The position numbers and the translations under genes are program-made. A stretch of 64,000 nucleotides of DNA from assembly GCF_002847445.1 (NCBI RefSeq), contig NZ_CP025430.1, positions 1,240,001 through 1,304,000 on the forward strand, in the 5' to 3' direction. Source of the DNA: Paracoccus zhejiangensis. Its GTDB lineage: Bacteria; Pseudomonadota; Alphaproteobacteria; Rhodobacterales; Rhodobacteraceae. The notes below the pieces were generated by a model that did no database searches, had not been told where the DNA came from, and saw only the letters and a list, made by a program, of their open reading frames with translations. Shown here piece by piece: positions 49,916 to 61,960 of the stretch (its first letter is position 1; every line of letters starts with the position of its first letter).

Positions 49916-51418
49916 TCAGGTCGCCGGGACACCCACCCGTACCGAGGGCGGCAGCATCTGTGCCAGCCATTCGGGCATGAGGTCGATCATCCACAGGACC
50001 GCGACGAGAGCCGCCAGCAGAAGGACCCCGACATAGGCCATGCGTAGAGCGAACCAGGTCCGGTCGCGCGCGGTCGGACGATAGCCAAGCGCGACCAGCG
50101 GCCGCAATCCCGTCACCGCCTCGAACTGGCGGGCATTGCGTAGCACTGGGTTCATCAGGTCCAGAAGCAGCGCCAGGCCGCTGGATACGGCAATGCTGAG
50201 GAAGGTCCCCAGGATGGCACTGCGCTTTCGGTTCGAGGCAACCGGAAACTCGGGCGGGATTGCCGGCTCGAGGATCACCATATTCTCGGTTTGGTCATTG
50301 TCTGCCAGGAGGCGCAGGGCATCGATCTCGGCCAATCTGCGGGACATCTCGGTATACTGATCACTGAGATTCTGCCGCGAGCGCTGCATCTGCTCATAGA
50401 TCTGTGCCACCTGCGGCATCCGGTTTTGCGCGGTTGCGATTGAATCACGCCGCGCGGCGATCATATCCAGATCCGCCTCCATATTGGCCACCTGCTCGTC
50501 GATCATGCTGAGCTGACGGCTCAGACCCGCCGGGGTGTCTTCGCTCCTGCCGTCGGTGATTGCGCGAACGGTCTCTTCCAGGCGGCGGATCTCTGGATGA
50601 CCCGAGGGCAATGTCCGGCGGGCCTGCGCCAAGGCGACCTCAGTCGCACGCAGCTGCTGGACGATACTGCTGGTTTCATCGGTCATCTCGGTCCGCTCGA
50701 GCGCCAGACGCTCGCGGCGCAACTGCATGAGCGATTGCTCGGTCAGGGTCTGGCGCTGCGTCAGGCCGACGAGTTCCTGTTGATGGAAAGTCCGTGCTTC
50801 GGGCAGAGAATCCTCGTTCTCCGAAGCATAGGCGGCGATCGCACGGTCTCGGCCATCCAGATCGGCCTCGATCCGCTTCAATTCTGTCGTCAGGAATTCA
50901 TGGGATTCATTGATCCGTGCCTCGCGCTCGCGGCGATAGCTTGTCACCACGTCATTGGCCAGATCATTGGTCAGGTCAGCCGCTGTCTGGGCGGTGCCCG
51001 CACGGGCCGAGATAACAAGCGCGGCAAGATTCCCAGTGTTTTCCGGACCCACCGCCGACGAGGCAACGCTCTCGATCCGGGTTTGCGCGCGCATCACTTC
51101 GAGCTTGGCACTTTCCGGCATCCGTTCTGCACCATCGAACAGGCCGTACTGATCGATCAGGCGCAGCAAGTTTTCGCGTGACATCAGTCGCTGTTCGATC
51201 TGTTGAACTCTTAACGCCGCCGGTGGGGCCGACCGGGTGACCGGATCGAAGATCACCGGCGCGTCGACCTGGATCACCGTCCGAGCTTCGAAGGCAGACG
51301 GTGAAGTGACCGCGAGATAGAGTGACAGCAGCAGCCCAGCCAGAAGGACCGTCAGGATCAGCGGAAGGCGCCGCCAGATCAGCGAAACGAGGTCGGCAAT
51401 GGATTGAATCGGTCCCAT
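49916..51418 (-). CDS. Polysaccharide co-polymerase (Wzz/GumC-type chain-length regulator)
   Basis: A 500-residue inner-membrane protein with one span near the N-terminus (LILTVLLAGLLLSLYLAV, ~18-36), a long periplasmic coiled coil (~165-375, RINESHEFLTTELKRIEADLDGRD and onward), and a second span pair near 410 and 465. This is the GumC/Wzz-type co-polymerase that sets chain length and contacts the outer-membrane export channel. The tyrosine-kinase part is a separate downstream gene (51423) 4 bases upstream on the same strand, the split arrangement of many Gram-negatives. Confidence 0.9.
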   Translation of the reverse strand: MGPIQSIADLVSLIWRRLPLILTVLLAGLLLSLYLAVTSPSAFEARTVIQVDAPVIFDPVTRSAPPAALRVQQIEQRLMSRENLLRLIDQYGLFDGAERMPESAKLEVMRAQTRIESVASSAVGPENTGNLAALVISARAGTAQTAADLTNDLANDVVTSYRREREARINESHEFLTTELKRIEADLDGRDRAIAAYASENEDSLPEARTFHQQELVGLTQRQTLTEQSLMQLRRERLALERTEMTDETSSIVQQLRATEVALAQARRTLPSGHPEIRRLEETVRAITDGRSEDTPAGLSRQLSMIDEQVANMEADLDMIAARRDSIATAQNRMPQVAQIYEQMQRSRQNLSDQYTEMSRRLAEIDALRLLADNDQTENMVILEPAIPPEFPVASNRKRSAILGTFLSIAVSSGLALLLDLMNPVLRNARQFEAVTGLRPLVALGYRPTARDRTWFALRMAYVGVLLLAALVAVLWMIDLMPEWLAQMLPPSVRVGVPAT

Positions 51419-51422
51419 CGCG

Positions 51423-52190
51423 CTACCTCACGTCCTCGGCCTTGTTCAAGACGACGCCCAGAAGGGGCGGCATGTCGGCCAACAGGCGCTGGCAATCGGT
51501 GATCTGCTGGCCGGTTCCACTGCGGCCATCGGCGACCAGCAGAACCGCATCCATCACCGGCAGGCCGGCCAGCCCCTCATCGGTGCCAAGGACGGGGGAA
51601 AGATCAAAAATTGCCAGATCGCAGCCCGAGTCCGTCACCAGCCGGTCAATGCGCTCGCGGGTCACTTCGTCCTGCAGCAGTTCGGCGCCGTCGGGTATAG
51701 CCCGGCCCGAGGTGAAGCAGCGCAGGTTGGTCTCACCCTCGATCCGGTTCACAAAGTCATCCGGCTGCAGGTCCTCGCCGCGCAGATAGCTGACAAGACG
51801 AAAGTCGCCGGGAACGCCCAACTGCATCGCCAGCGACGGATGACCAAGCGCCAGATCGACCAGCAACACGTTGGAATTCGGCAGACGCGCGGCAGCAAGG
51901 GCCAGATTGGCGGCAACATAGGTGGCGCCAGCACCATCGGTAATCGGGCAGACGCCAAGGCGGCGCCAGCGCTGTCGGTTCATTTCCTGAAGAAGCCGCG
52001 TGCGCAGGACCGCGAAACGGGACGCGACTTCCAGCTCTTCACGCTCGGCCCGGCCCAAGGCCTTGCGGCTGCGGGGCGGGGCGATGGACGGGGCGGACTC
52101 GGTGTGGTGGCCAGAGTGGTGGCGTTGTGTCAAATCCGAAACTCTCCCAAACGCGCAAGCGAAAAACCGTACAGCCCCACCGAAGCCCAT
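51423..52190 (-). CDS. BY-kinase-like ATPase partner with degenerate nucleotide site
   Basis: About 255 residues of the Wzc/CapB P-loop fold without membrane spans. The Walker A position reads ITDGAGATYVAANLAL, so the Lys is replaced by Ala; Walker A' (VLLVDLALGHPSL) keeps only its first Asp; Walker B (LAIFDLSPVL) keeps its Asp. No C-terminal tyrosine cluster is present. It probably cannot act as a normal tyrosine kinase, so a structural or regulatory partner of the co-polymerase is likely. Start is uncertain: ATG 52190 or GTG 52205, both lacking a ribosome site. Confidence 0.85.
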   Translation of the reverse strand: MGFGGAVRFFACAFGRVSDLTQRHHSGHHTESAPSIAPPRSRKALGRAEREELEVASRFAVLRTRLLQEMNRQRWRRLGVCPITDGAGATYVAANLALAAARLPNSNVLLVDLALGHPSLAMQLGVPGDFRLVSYLRGEDLQPDDFVNRIEGETNLRCFTSGRAIPDGAELLQDEVTRERIDRLVTDSGCDLAIFDLSPVLGTDEGLAGLPVMDAVLLVADGRSGTGQQITDCQRLLADMPPLLGVVLNKAEDVR

Positions 52191-52205
52191 GCTAACGTCT
52201 GGCAC

Positions 52206-53237
52206 ATGAAAATCACAACTGCAAATGCCGAAAAAGCCATCAATATCCCGCGTGCGACCAACAATCCCGCGATGGTTGCGGCGATCGTGATCGGCCGCAA
52301 CGAGGGCGAGCGCCTGGTCGCCTGCCTGACCTCGTTGCAGGGTCTTGCCGACCCGGTGATCTATGTCGATTCGGGTTCAACCGATGGCAGCATTGACGCG
52401 GCAAGGCGGCTGGGGGCGCAGGTTCTGGTGTTGGACACCTCCATTCCCTTCACCGCCGCGCGGGCGCGTAATACCGGATTGCGGCATTTGCTGGATCAGG
52501 GCCAGCAGCAGGGTTTCGTGCAATTCGTCGATGGTGATTGCCAGATTGAGCCAGGCTGGATCGAGACCGCGCGAGCGGCCCTGACTGACGATCCGCAGTT
52601 GGGCATTGTCGCCGGGCGGCGGCGCGAGCGGCATCCCGAGGCCTCGGTCTATAACCGGCTTTGCGATGCCGAATGGAATACACCAGTCGGCGCTGCGACG
52701 GCGGTGGGCGGCGACATGATGGCCCGGATCGAGGCTCTGGCAGCGATCGGCGGCTATCGAGACGACATGATCGCCGGCGAAGAGCCCGAGATGTGCCTGC
52801 GCCTGCGCCAGAGCGGCATGACCGTTCGCCGTCTGGACGCCCCGATGACCATCCACGACGCCAACATGCATCGCTTCGGGCAATGGTGGCGCCGCGCCCG
52901 GCGTGCGGGACACGCCTTCGCCGAGGGCAGCTGGCTGCATCGCAACGACGCCGAGCCCTTCTGGCGGCGCGAGACCCGACGCGCATTGATCTGGGCTCTG
53001 GTGATCCCCGCGCTGATCCTGATTGCCGCGCAGCTGTTCGGTTCTTGGGCATTCCTCGCGCTGATGGTCTATCCGTTGCAGGTGGCGCGGATGGCCCGGC
53101 GCGAGGAGAGCGATAATGACAGCCGGCTGCGCGCCGTTTTCCTGATGCTGTCGAAGTTTCCCGAGGCCATGGGCATCTCGGAATTTCACCTGCGCCGCCT
53201 CTTGGGGCGCAAGGCCGGGCTGATCGAGTACAAATGA
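52206..53237 (+). CDS. Glycosyltransferase family 2 (membrane-associated)
   Basis: A 343-residue enzyme. The N-terminal GT-A domain shows MVAAIVIGRNEGERLVACL near residue 23, VDSGSTDGS near 56, and the DxD-like VDGDCQIEPGW near 109; the GEEPEMCLRLR region near 195 is the catalytic block. A C-terminal hydrophobic segment (ALIWALVIPALILIAAQL, ~260-277) anchors it at the membrane. Start ATG 52206 is used; ATG 52272 is an alternative. Its 3' end overlaps the next GT2 gene as ATGA. Adds a sugar to the lipid-linked repeat unit. Confidence 0.88.
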   Translation: MKITTANAEKAINIPRATNNPAMVAAIVIGRNEGERLVACLTSLQGLADPVIYVDSGSTDGSIDAARRLGAQVLVLDTSIPFTAARARNTGLRHLLDQGQQQGFVQFVDGDCQIEPGWIETARAALTDDPQLGIVAGRRRERHPEASVYNRLCDAEWNTPVGAATAVGGDMMARIEALAAIGGYRDDMIAGEEPEMCLRLRQSGMTVRRLDAPMTIHDANMHRFGQWWRRARRAGHAFAEGSWLHRNDAEPFWRRETRRALIWALVIPALILIAAQLFGSWAFLALMVYPLQVARMARREESDNDSRLRAVFLMLSKFPEAMGISEFHLRRLLGRKAGLIEYK

Positions 53238-54061
53238 ACGGATTGAGCATCATCATCCCGGCCAGCAACGAGGCCGGCTACATCAACCGCTGTCTTCAGG
53301 CGGTGCTGGATCAGGACCATGATGGCCCGGTTCAGATTGTCGTTGTGGCAAATGGCTGTCGTGACGATACCGCCGCGCAGGCGCGTCGCATCCAGGGCGC
53401 ATTCACCGCCCGCGGCTGGCCGCTCGTGGTGATCGAACGCGCAGAGGGCGGCAAGATCCCGGCGCTGAACCTCGGCGACGATCACGCGATTTATCAAGAT
53501 CGCCTGTATCTGGACGCCGATATCGTGATGGATCCGAACATGCTGGGCGCTTTGGTGGAGGCTCTGGCCGCCCCGACGCCGCGCTATGCCGGCGGCCGGC
53601 TGGTCGTCGCCCCAGCAGACAGCGCCGTGTCGCGCGCCTATGGCCGCTTCTGGTCGCGCTTGCCCTTCATGACCGGAAATGTCACCGGCGCCGGCCTCTT
53701 CGCGGTGAACGCGGCAGGCCGGGCGCGATGGGGCCGCTTTCCGCAGCTGATCTCGGACGATACCTTCGTGCGCCTGCAATTTGCCGAGGCGGAACGTCTG
53801 CGGGTCGCCTCGGATTACAGCTGGCCACTGGCCGAGGGCTTTGACCGGCTGGTGCGCGTTCGCCGCCGACAGGATCGCGGCGTGCAGGAGATTGCCAGGC
53901 TGCATCCCGAACTGCTGGCGCGGCAAGGCAACACCCGCCCGGACCGCCGGCAGCTTGCCGGGTTGGCACTGCGCGATCCGCTGGGGTTCGCAGCCTATGC
54001 AGCGGTCGCGCTCGCCGTGCGCGCGAAGCGGGGCGAGGCGAACTGGACGCGCGGCCGCTAA
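53234..54061 (+). CDS. Glycosyltransferase family 2
   Basis: A 275-residue cytosolic enzyme. LSIIIPASNEAGYINRCLQAVL at the N-terminus, VANGCRDDTA near 38, and YLDADIVMDPNM near 92 (DxD) define a GT2 transferase; ISDDTFVRLQFAEA near 173 holds the catalytic acidic residues. Translationally coupled to the upstream GT2 gene. Donor and acceptor sugars cannot be inferred. Confidence 0.88.
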   Translation: MNGLSIIIPASNEAGYINRCLQAVLDQDHDGPVQIVVVANGCRDDTAAQARRIQGAFTARGWPLVVIERAEGGKIPALNLGDDHAIYQDRLYLDADIVMDPNMLGALVEALAAPTPRYAGGRLVVAPADSAVSRAYGRFWSRLPFMTGNVTGAGLFAVNAAGRARWGRFPQLISDDTFVRLQFAEAERLRVASDYSWPLAEGFDRLVRVRRRQDRGVQEIARLHPELLARQGNTRPDRRQLAGLALRDPLGFAAYAAVALAVRAKRGEANWTRGR

Positions 54062-54135
54062 ACCCCTCGGTTTAAAATTTGATCGAAGGTTTAGGGTTTT
54101 CAGGAAGAATCACTTTGCCAGTTGGTGGGAAATTG

Positions 54136-54152
54136 CACAACTTATAGTTGTG
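54136..54152. promoter_or_regulatory. Perfect 17-bp palindrome (7-3-7), operator candidate
   Basis: CACAACTTATAGTTGTG consists of two exact 7-base arms around TAT, 245 bases upstream of the ExoY-type start. Such symmetry fits a dimeric repressor. No matching regulator is identified. Confidence 0.4.
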
Positions 54153-54297
54153 TTAATCTAAACTAATATGTTTGCGGATGCAGCAACACATCTTCACGTT
54201 GATTGCAGAGAATGCAAGTCCCTTCGGCGTTAATGCTGCCGAAACGTCAACCTGATGTTTTGGATAGGTTTGGAGGCGCCTCGCCTGCAGATCGTGA

Positions 54298-54314
54298 AGA
54301 TTTTCATAAAATCT
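54298..54314. promoter_or_regulatory. Second perfect 17-bp palindrome (7-3-7)
   Basis: AGATTTTCATAAAATCT has exact 7-base arms around CAT, 67 bases before the ExoY-type start. It differs in sequence from the palindrome at 54136, so a different protein, or a hairpin in the leader, is implied. Confidence 0.35.
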
Positions 54315-54380
54315 GTTCTAAGTTTGGGGGCGGAGTGTATAGTTGAGGAGTGTTGTCCCCCCCCTCGAGTGTTTTTACGA

Positions 54381-55064
54381 ATGAAGTACGGTCTTGATAC
54401 AGTCTCGGCTTTGGACATGTCCGAAGCCACCCAGGCAGCCGCGTCCGAATCCATCACCGGGTTCTACTCTCGGTTCATGAAGCGACCCATCGACATCCTG
54501 ATTGTCCTGCTGGCCTTGCCGCTTGTCTTGCCGATCGCACTTGTCGTTCTGGTCATGATCGCAAAGGAGGGCGGATCGCCCTTCTATACGCAGATGCGTC
54601 TCGGCAAAAGCGGCCGCAGCTTCCGCATGTGGAAGTTCCGCAGCATGGTCCGGAACGCAGACCAACAGCTGGCCGACTATCTGGATGCCAATCCCGCAGC
54701 CCGCGAAGAATGGGATCGCAGCCAGAAACTGAAGCATGATCCCCGCATCACGTCCTTTGGGCGTTTCATCCGCAAGTCTTCGCTGGATGAACTGCCGCAA
54801 CTGTGGAACGTGCTGATCGGTGACATGAGCATCGTCGGTCCGCGGCCGATGATGGTCGACCAGGCCGTCCACTATCCCGGCGCCGACTATTACCACATGC
54901 GCCCGGGCGTTACCGGCCTCTGGCAGATCACCGATCGCAATGACAGCAGCTTTGCGGAGCGCGCCACCTTCGACGCGGAATATGCACGCACGCTGTCCCT
55001 GTCGGGTGATGCCAGCATTATCGCACGGACCTTCGGGGTCGTGCTGCGCTGCACGGGCTACTGA
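54381..55064 (+). CDS. Undecaprenyl-phosphate sugar-1-phosphate transferase (ExoY/WcaJ-type)
   Basis: A 227-residue initiating transferase that places the first sugar phosphate on undecaprenyl phosphate. One hydrophobic segment, PIDILIVLLALPLVLPIALVVLVMI near residues 36-60, anchors it. The catalytic block is FYTQMRLGKSGRSFRMWKFRSM near 70-90, with RKSSLDELPQLWNVLIGDMSIVGPRP near 136-160 and RPGVTGLWQ near 176. A short form without the extra N-terminal spans, as in ExoY. ATG 54381 is used; ATG 54417 is an alternative, both without a good ribosome site. Confidence 0.92.
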   Translation: MKYGLDTVSALDMSEATQAAASESITGFYSRFMKRPIDILIVLLALPLVLPIALVVLVMIAKEGGSPFYTQMRLGKSGRSFRMWKFRSMVRNADQQLADYLDANPAAREEWDRSQKLKHDPRITSFGRFIRKSSLDELPQLWNVLIGDMSIVGPRPMMVDQAVHYPGADYYHMRPGVTGLWQITDRNDSSFAERATFDAEYARTLSLSGDASIIARTFGVVLRCTGY

Positions 55065-55117
55065 GCCACTTCCCATCCGCCCACTATTACGGCGCGGGTG
55101 AGCCCAAGACCTGATCC

Positions 55118-55143
55118 GGCGGCCCGATGCTTATTGGGCCGCC
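55118..55143. terminator. Hairpin between convergent genes
   Basis: GGCGGCCC (55118-55125) and GGGCCGCC (55136-55143) form a perfect 8-bp stem around a 10-base loop, covering the stop codon of the small membrane gene and 54 bases after the ExoY-type stop. Likely terminates one or both transcripts; the T run is weak. Confidence 0.5.
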
Positions 55144-55340
55144 ACAAGCTTTTTGTCTACCACGGACTTGTCGGCAGCTTCGCCGCGCTCCTCGACGCAG
55201 CGAAAGCGAAACCATGCGGCGACGAGCGTACACGCCGCGCCGCCGAGCGAATATGCCAGCAGACCTGCGAACAGACCCGCACCGAACAGGTAGACGACGG
55301 CAAAAGCCGCGATGGCACCAAAGGCCACACCTATGCCCAA
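55131..55340 (-). CDS. Small two-helix membrane protein
   Basis: At least 69 residues with two close hydrophobic helices (GIGVAFGAIAAFAVVYLFGAGLF; LLAYSLGGAACTLVAAWF), then a charged tail with RCVEERGEAADKS. The hydrophobic pattern gives it credibility, but the only ordinary in-frame start is TTG 55340 without a ribosome site; coding character continues about 10 codons earlier to an in-frame stop. A perfect CtrA-type box lies 108 bases upstream. Function unknown. Confidence 0.5.
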   Translation of the reverse strand: MGIGVAFGAIAAFAVVYLFGAGLFAGLLAYSLGGAACTLVAAWFRFRCVEERGEAADKSVVDKKLVAAQ

Positions 55341-55769
55341 GAGTGGTATCAGTTCCAGTTCCTTCCCCAGTCATTGCAGCGTGCAGCAGCTTTGCCATGC
55401 ACACCACAAAAAAGAACATCTCTGCGCCTAGCTATCCCTAAAATTGCTTAAGGAAGCGTTAACGCTCGGCGAAAAACTGCCAAACTGAACACGTGTACTC
55501 ACCCAGAAGTGTAACGCACCTCGAACCAATTGGTTCATACTTTCTTGCCAGATTCTCACGTTTTTTTGCCACCCCACTGACGCTGCGTCACTTTCGGAGC
55601 GGGCGAATGTGACGCAAGGTCGAGAAAAACCCGTGCTTTTGCCGGTGCGCGAGGCCGTTTTCCATGACTCAGACTCTGGTCTTGGGACTGGTAGCCCGAC
55701 CGGAATTTTTCCGGATGGTCAGCGCAGTTCAGGCAAAAGGCCTCTTCCCCGGCCGCCGCGATTCGGGCC
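55341..55769. other. Non-coding gap between the polysaccharide locus and the NRPS cluster
   Basis: About 430 bases without a credible gene on either strand. It contains the CtrA box at 55448 and a small palindrome, CCGGAATTTTTCCGG, at 55700-55714, which may serve as a weak terminator for the minus-strand phosphopantetheinyl transferase gene. Confidence 0.55.
55448..55463. promoter_or_regulatory. CtrA-binding box (perfect TTAA-N7-TTAAC)
   Basis: TTAAGGAAGCGTTAAC matches the CtrA consensus exactly. It is upstream of the minus-strand small membrane gene and downstream of the NRPS cluster. The small membrane gene is the only start near enough to be its target. Confidence 0.5.
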
Positions 55770-56407
55770 TTACACGGTCCGGTTGCAAGCGACCGGCCCA
55801 AGGCTGATGGCCAGAAAATATCCTGCGACCTCCTGCCATTGCCCCTGCATCGAGCCGACGCCGACAACGCAGGCGCGAAACCGGCCTTCGGTGGAGAGGA
55901 CCAGCGCGAGGTCCGAAAACTCCATCATCCGCCCGGTGACCGGATATTGCCGTTTGTAAAGCGCCTCCTTGGCGCAGAAGGCCGCCAGCGCATCCCCTGC
56001 CCCCCGGAAGCGAAAGGGCTGGATCGTGTCCGCAAACCCCTCGGGACGGGGCGCATCCACCGGTTCGATGTCGACTCCCAACATCAGACCCGGACGGGTG
56101 CTGGCCAGGGCGATGCAGAGGTCGCCGGCATGGGCGAGGCTGACCGCCAGCCCGTCCGGCAGATCGGGCCGGCGATCCGGGCGCGGCAGGACGGGGCGAT
56201 CCTCGGGCAGGTCGAAACCTGCTTCGGCAATGGCGCGGCGCAAAGCCAGCCGGCCGGCGGCGAACTCTGCCTGACGGCGGGGCACGGCGCGCGCCAGTGC
56301 CTGCGCCTCCTCGGGCAGCAGCCGCCCCTCGCCGATCGGCACCACGGCGCAGCCCACATCGGCGGGCAAAATCGCCCGCGCTGCGTGCAACAGCCGCTCG
56401 GCCGCGC

Positions 56408-56411
<4 letters not shown>
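55770..56411 (-). CDS. 4'-phosphopantetheinyl transferase, Sfp/EntD type
   Basis: A 213-residue enzyme that attaches the phosphopantetheine arm of CoA to carrier domains. LMLGVDIEPVDAP near residue 110 and AAFCAKEALYKRQYP near 144-158 are the two Sfp-type signatures, with Asp, Glu and Lys for Mg and CoA. The N-terminal arrangement (RQAEFAAGRLALRRAI near 47) resembles EntD. Start overlaps the NRPS stop as ATGA, so it is the dedicated activator of the NRPS and PKS carriers in this cluster. Confidence 0.93.
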
Positions 56412-60993
<4,582 letters not shown>

Positions 60994-60997
<4 letters not shown>

Positions 60998-61959
60998 GTA
61001 CTGCCTTTCGGATCGTGTCTTTTGCCAAACGCGCGGCGCAGCATCTGGCCGTAATGGCCTGGCGGGGTGCCGTGGTCGCGGCGCTGGATCAGGCAGCGCA
61101 GCCGCCACAACCCGTTCCCCGCCACGCTGGCCAGCGTCGCCATCAGCGCACCCGCGCGCCCGTGATGTTTCTGAAAATAATGCTGGCGGGAATCATACCA
61201 GTAATCAGGGACTTTCGCCCAGGTCTTCATCCCGGTCGAGGCCGAGCCGATATGGGTGACCACGCTGTCCCAGACGTAATGCGTCTGCCAACCCGCCTGT
61301 GCCGCACGGCGGCACAGATCGGTTTCCTCGAAATAGAGAAAGAACGTCTCGTCGAAGAGGCCGATCCGGTCCAGAACCTCGGTCCGGATCATCATGCTGG
61401 CCCCGGCCGACCAATCCACCGGCAGGGTGCGGTCGGGTTGCGGCAGGGCGACAACCTTGTTCTTCAACAGACGGGTGATCGGGCCGGTCTGCGCGGCATT
61501 CTCGAACTCGCCCCCGGCCGAGGGAAAGCGGAAGGCCGTCTCGTGCGGCAGGTCATCGGACCCGCGCAGGCGTGAACAGGCGATGCCCGCCTCCGGGTGG
61601 CTGTCCAGATGGTCGATCAGCCGCGCGATGGCGCCCGGTCGCGGAAAGGCGTCTGAGTTCAGCAGATAGACCAGATCGGCCTGCCGCCCGTCGGGCATGC
61701 CCGCGCGGATGCCGACATTGTTGCCGGCGCCGAAGCCGCCATTCCAGCCGCTGTCGATCAGCGCAACCCGGCGTCCATCCAGCCATCCGCGCGCAAGGCC
61801 CTCGGCGCGGATCCGGGCATAGGAGCCATCGCCCGAGCCGTTCTCGACGATGGTGATCCCGGCATCCAGCCCCTCGGTTTCGCGCAAGGCGGTCTCGACG
61901 CAGTCCAGCGTCATCTCGGGCGTGCGGAAGTTCAGGACGACGATCTGCAGGACTGCCAT
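60994..61959 (-). CDS. Glycosyltransferase family 2, rhamnosyltransferase (WbbL)-like
   Basis: A 321-residue GT-A enzyme. VLNFRTPEMTLDCVETAL near residue 8, NGGFGAGNNVGIRAG near 75, YLLNSDAFPRPGAIARLIDHL near 99 (the DxD-like position) and FFLYFEETDLCRRAAQAGW near 213 are typical of the WbbL/RfbN branch, whose donor is often dTDP-rhamnose. It lies between the PKS and NRPS genes with a 1-base gap on one side and an ATGA overlap on the other, so it belongs to the same operon and may glycosylate the product. Its C-terminal tail is basic. Confidence 0.87.
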
Positions 61960-61960
61960 G

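Larger units (their letters stand above)
54062..54380. other. Regulatory gap before the ExoY-type gene
   Basis: 319 bases, more AT-rich than its surroundings, with no credible gene. It contains two perfect 7-3-7 palindromes (given separately) and ribosome-site-poor sequence before the next start. It probably carries the promoter of the initiating transferase. Confidence 0.6.
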
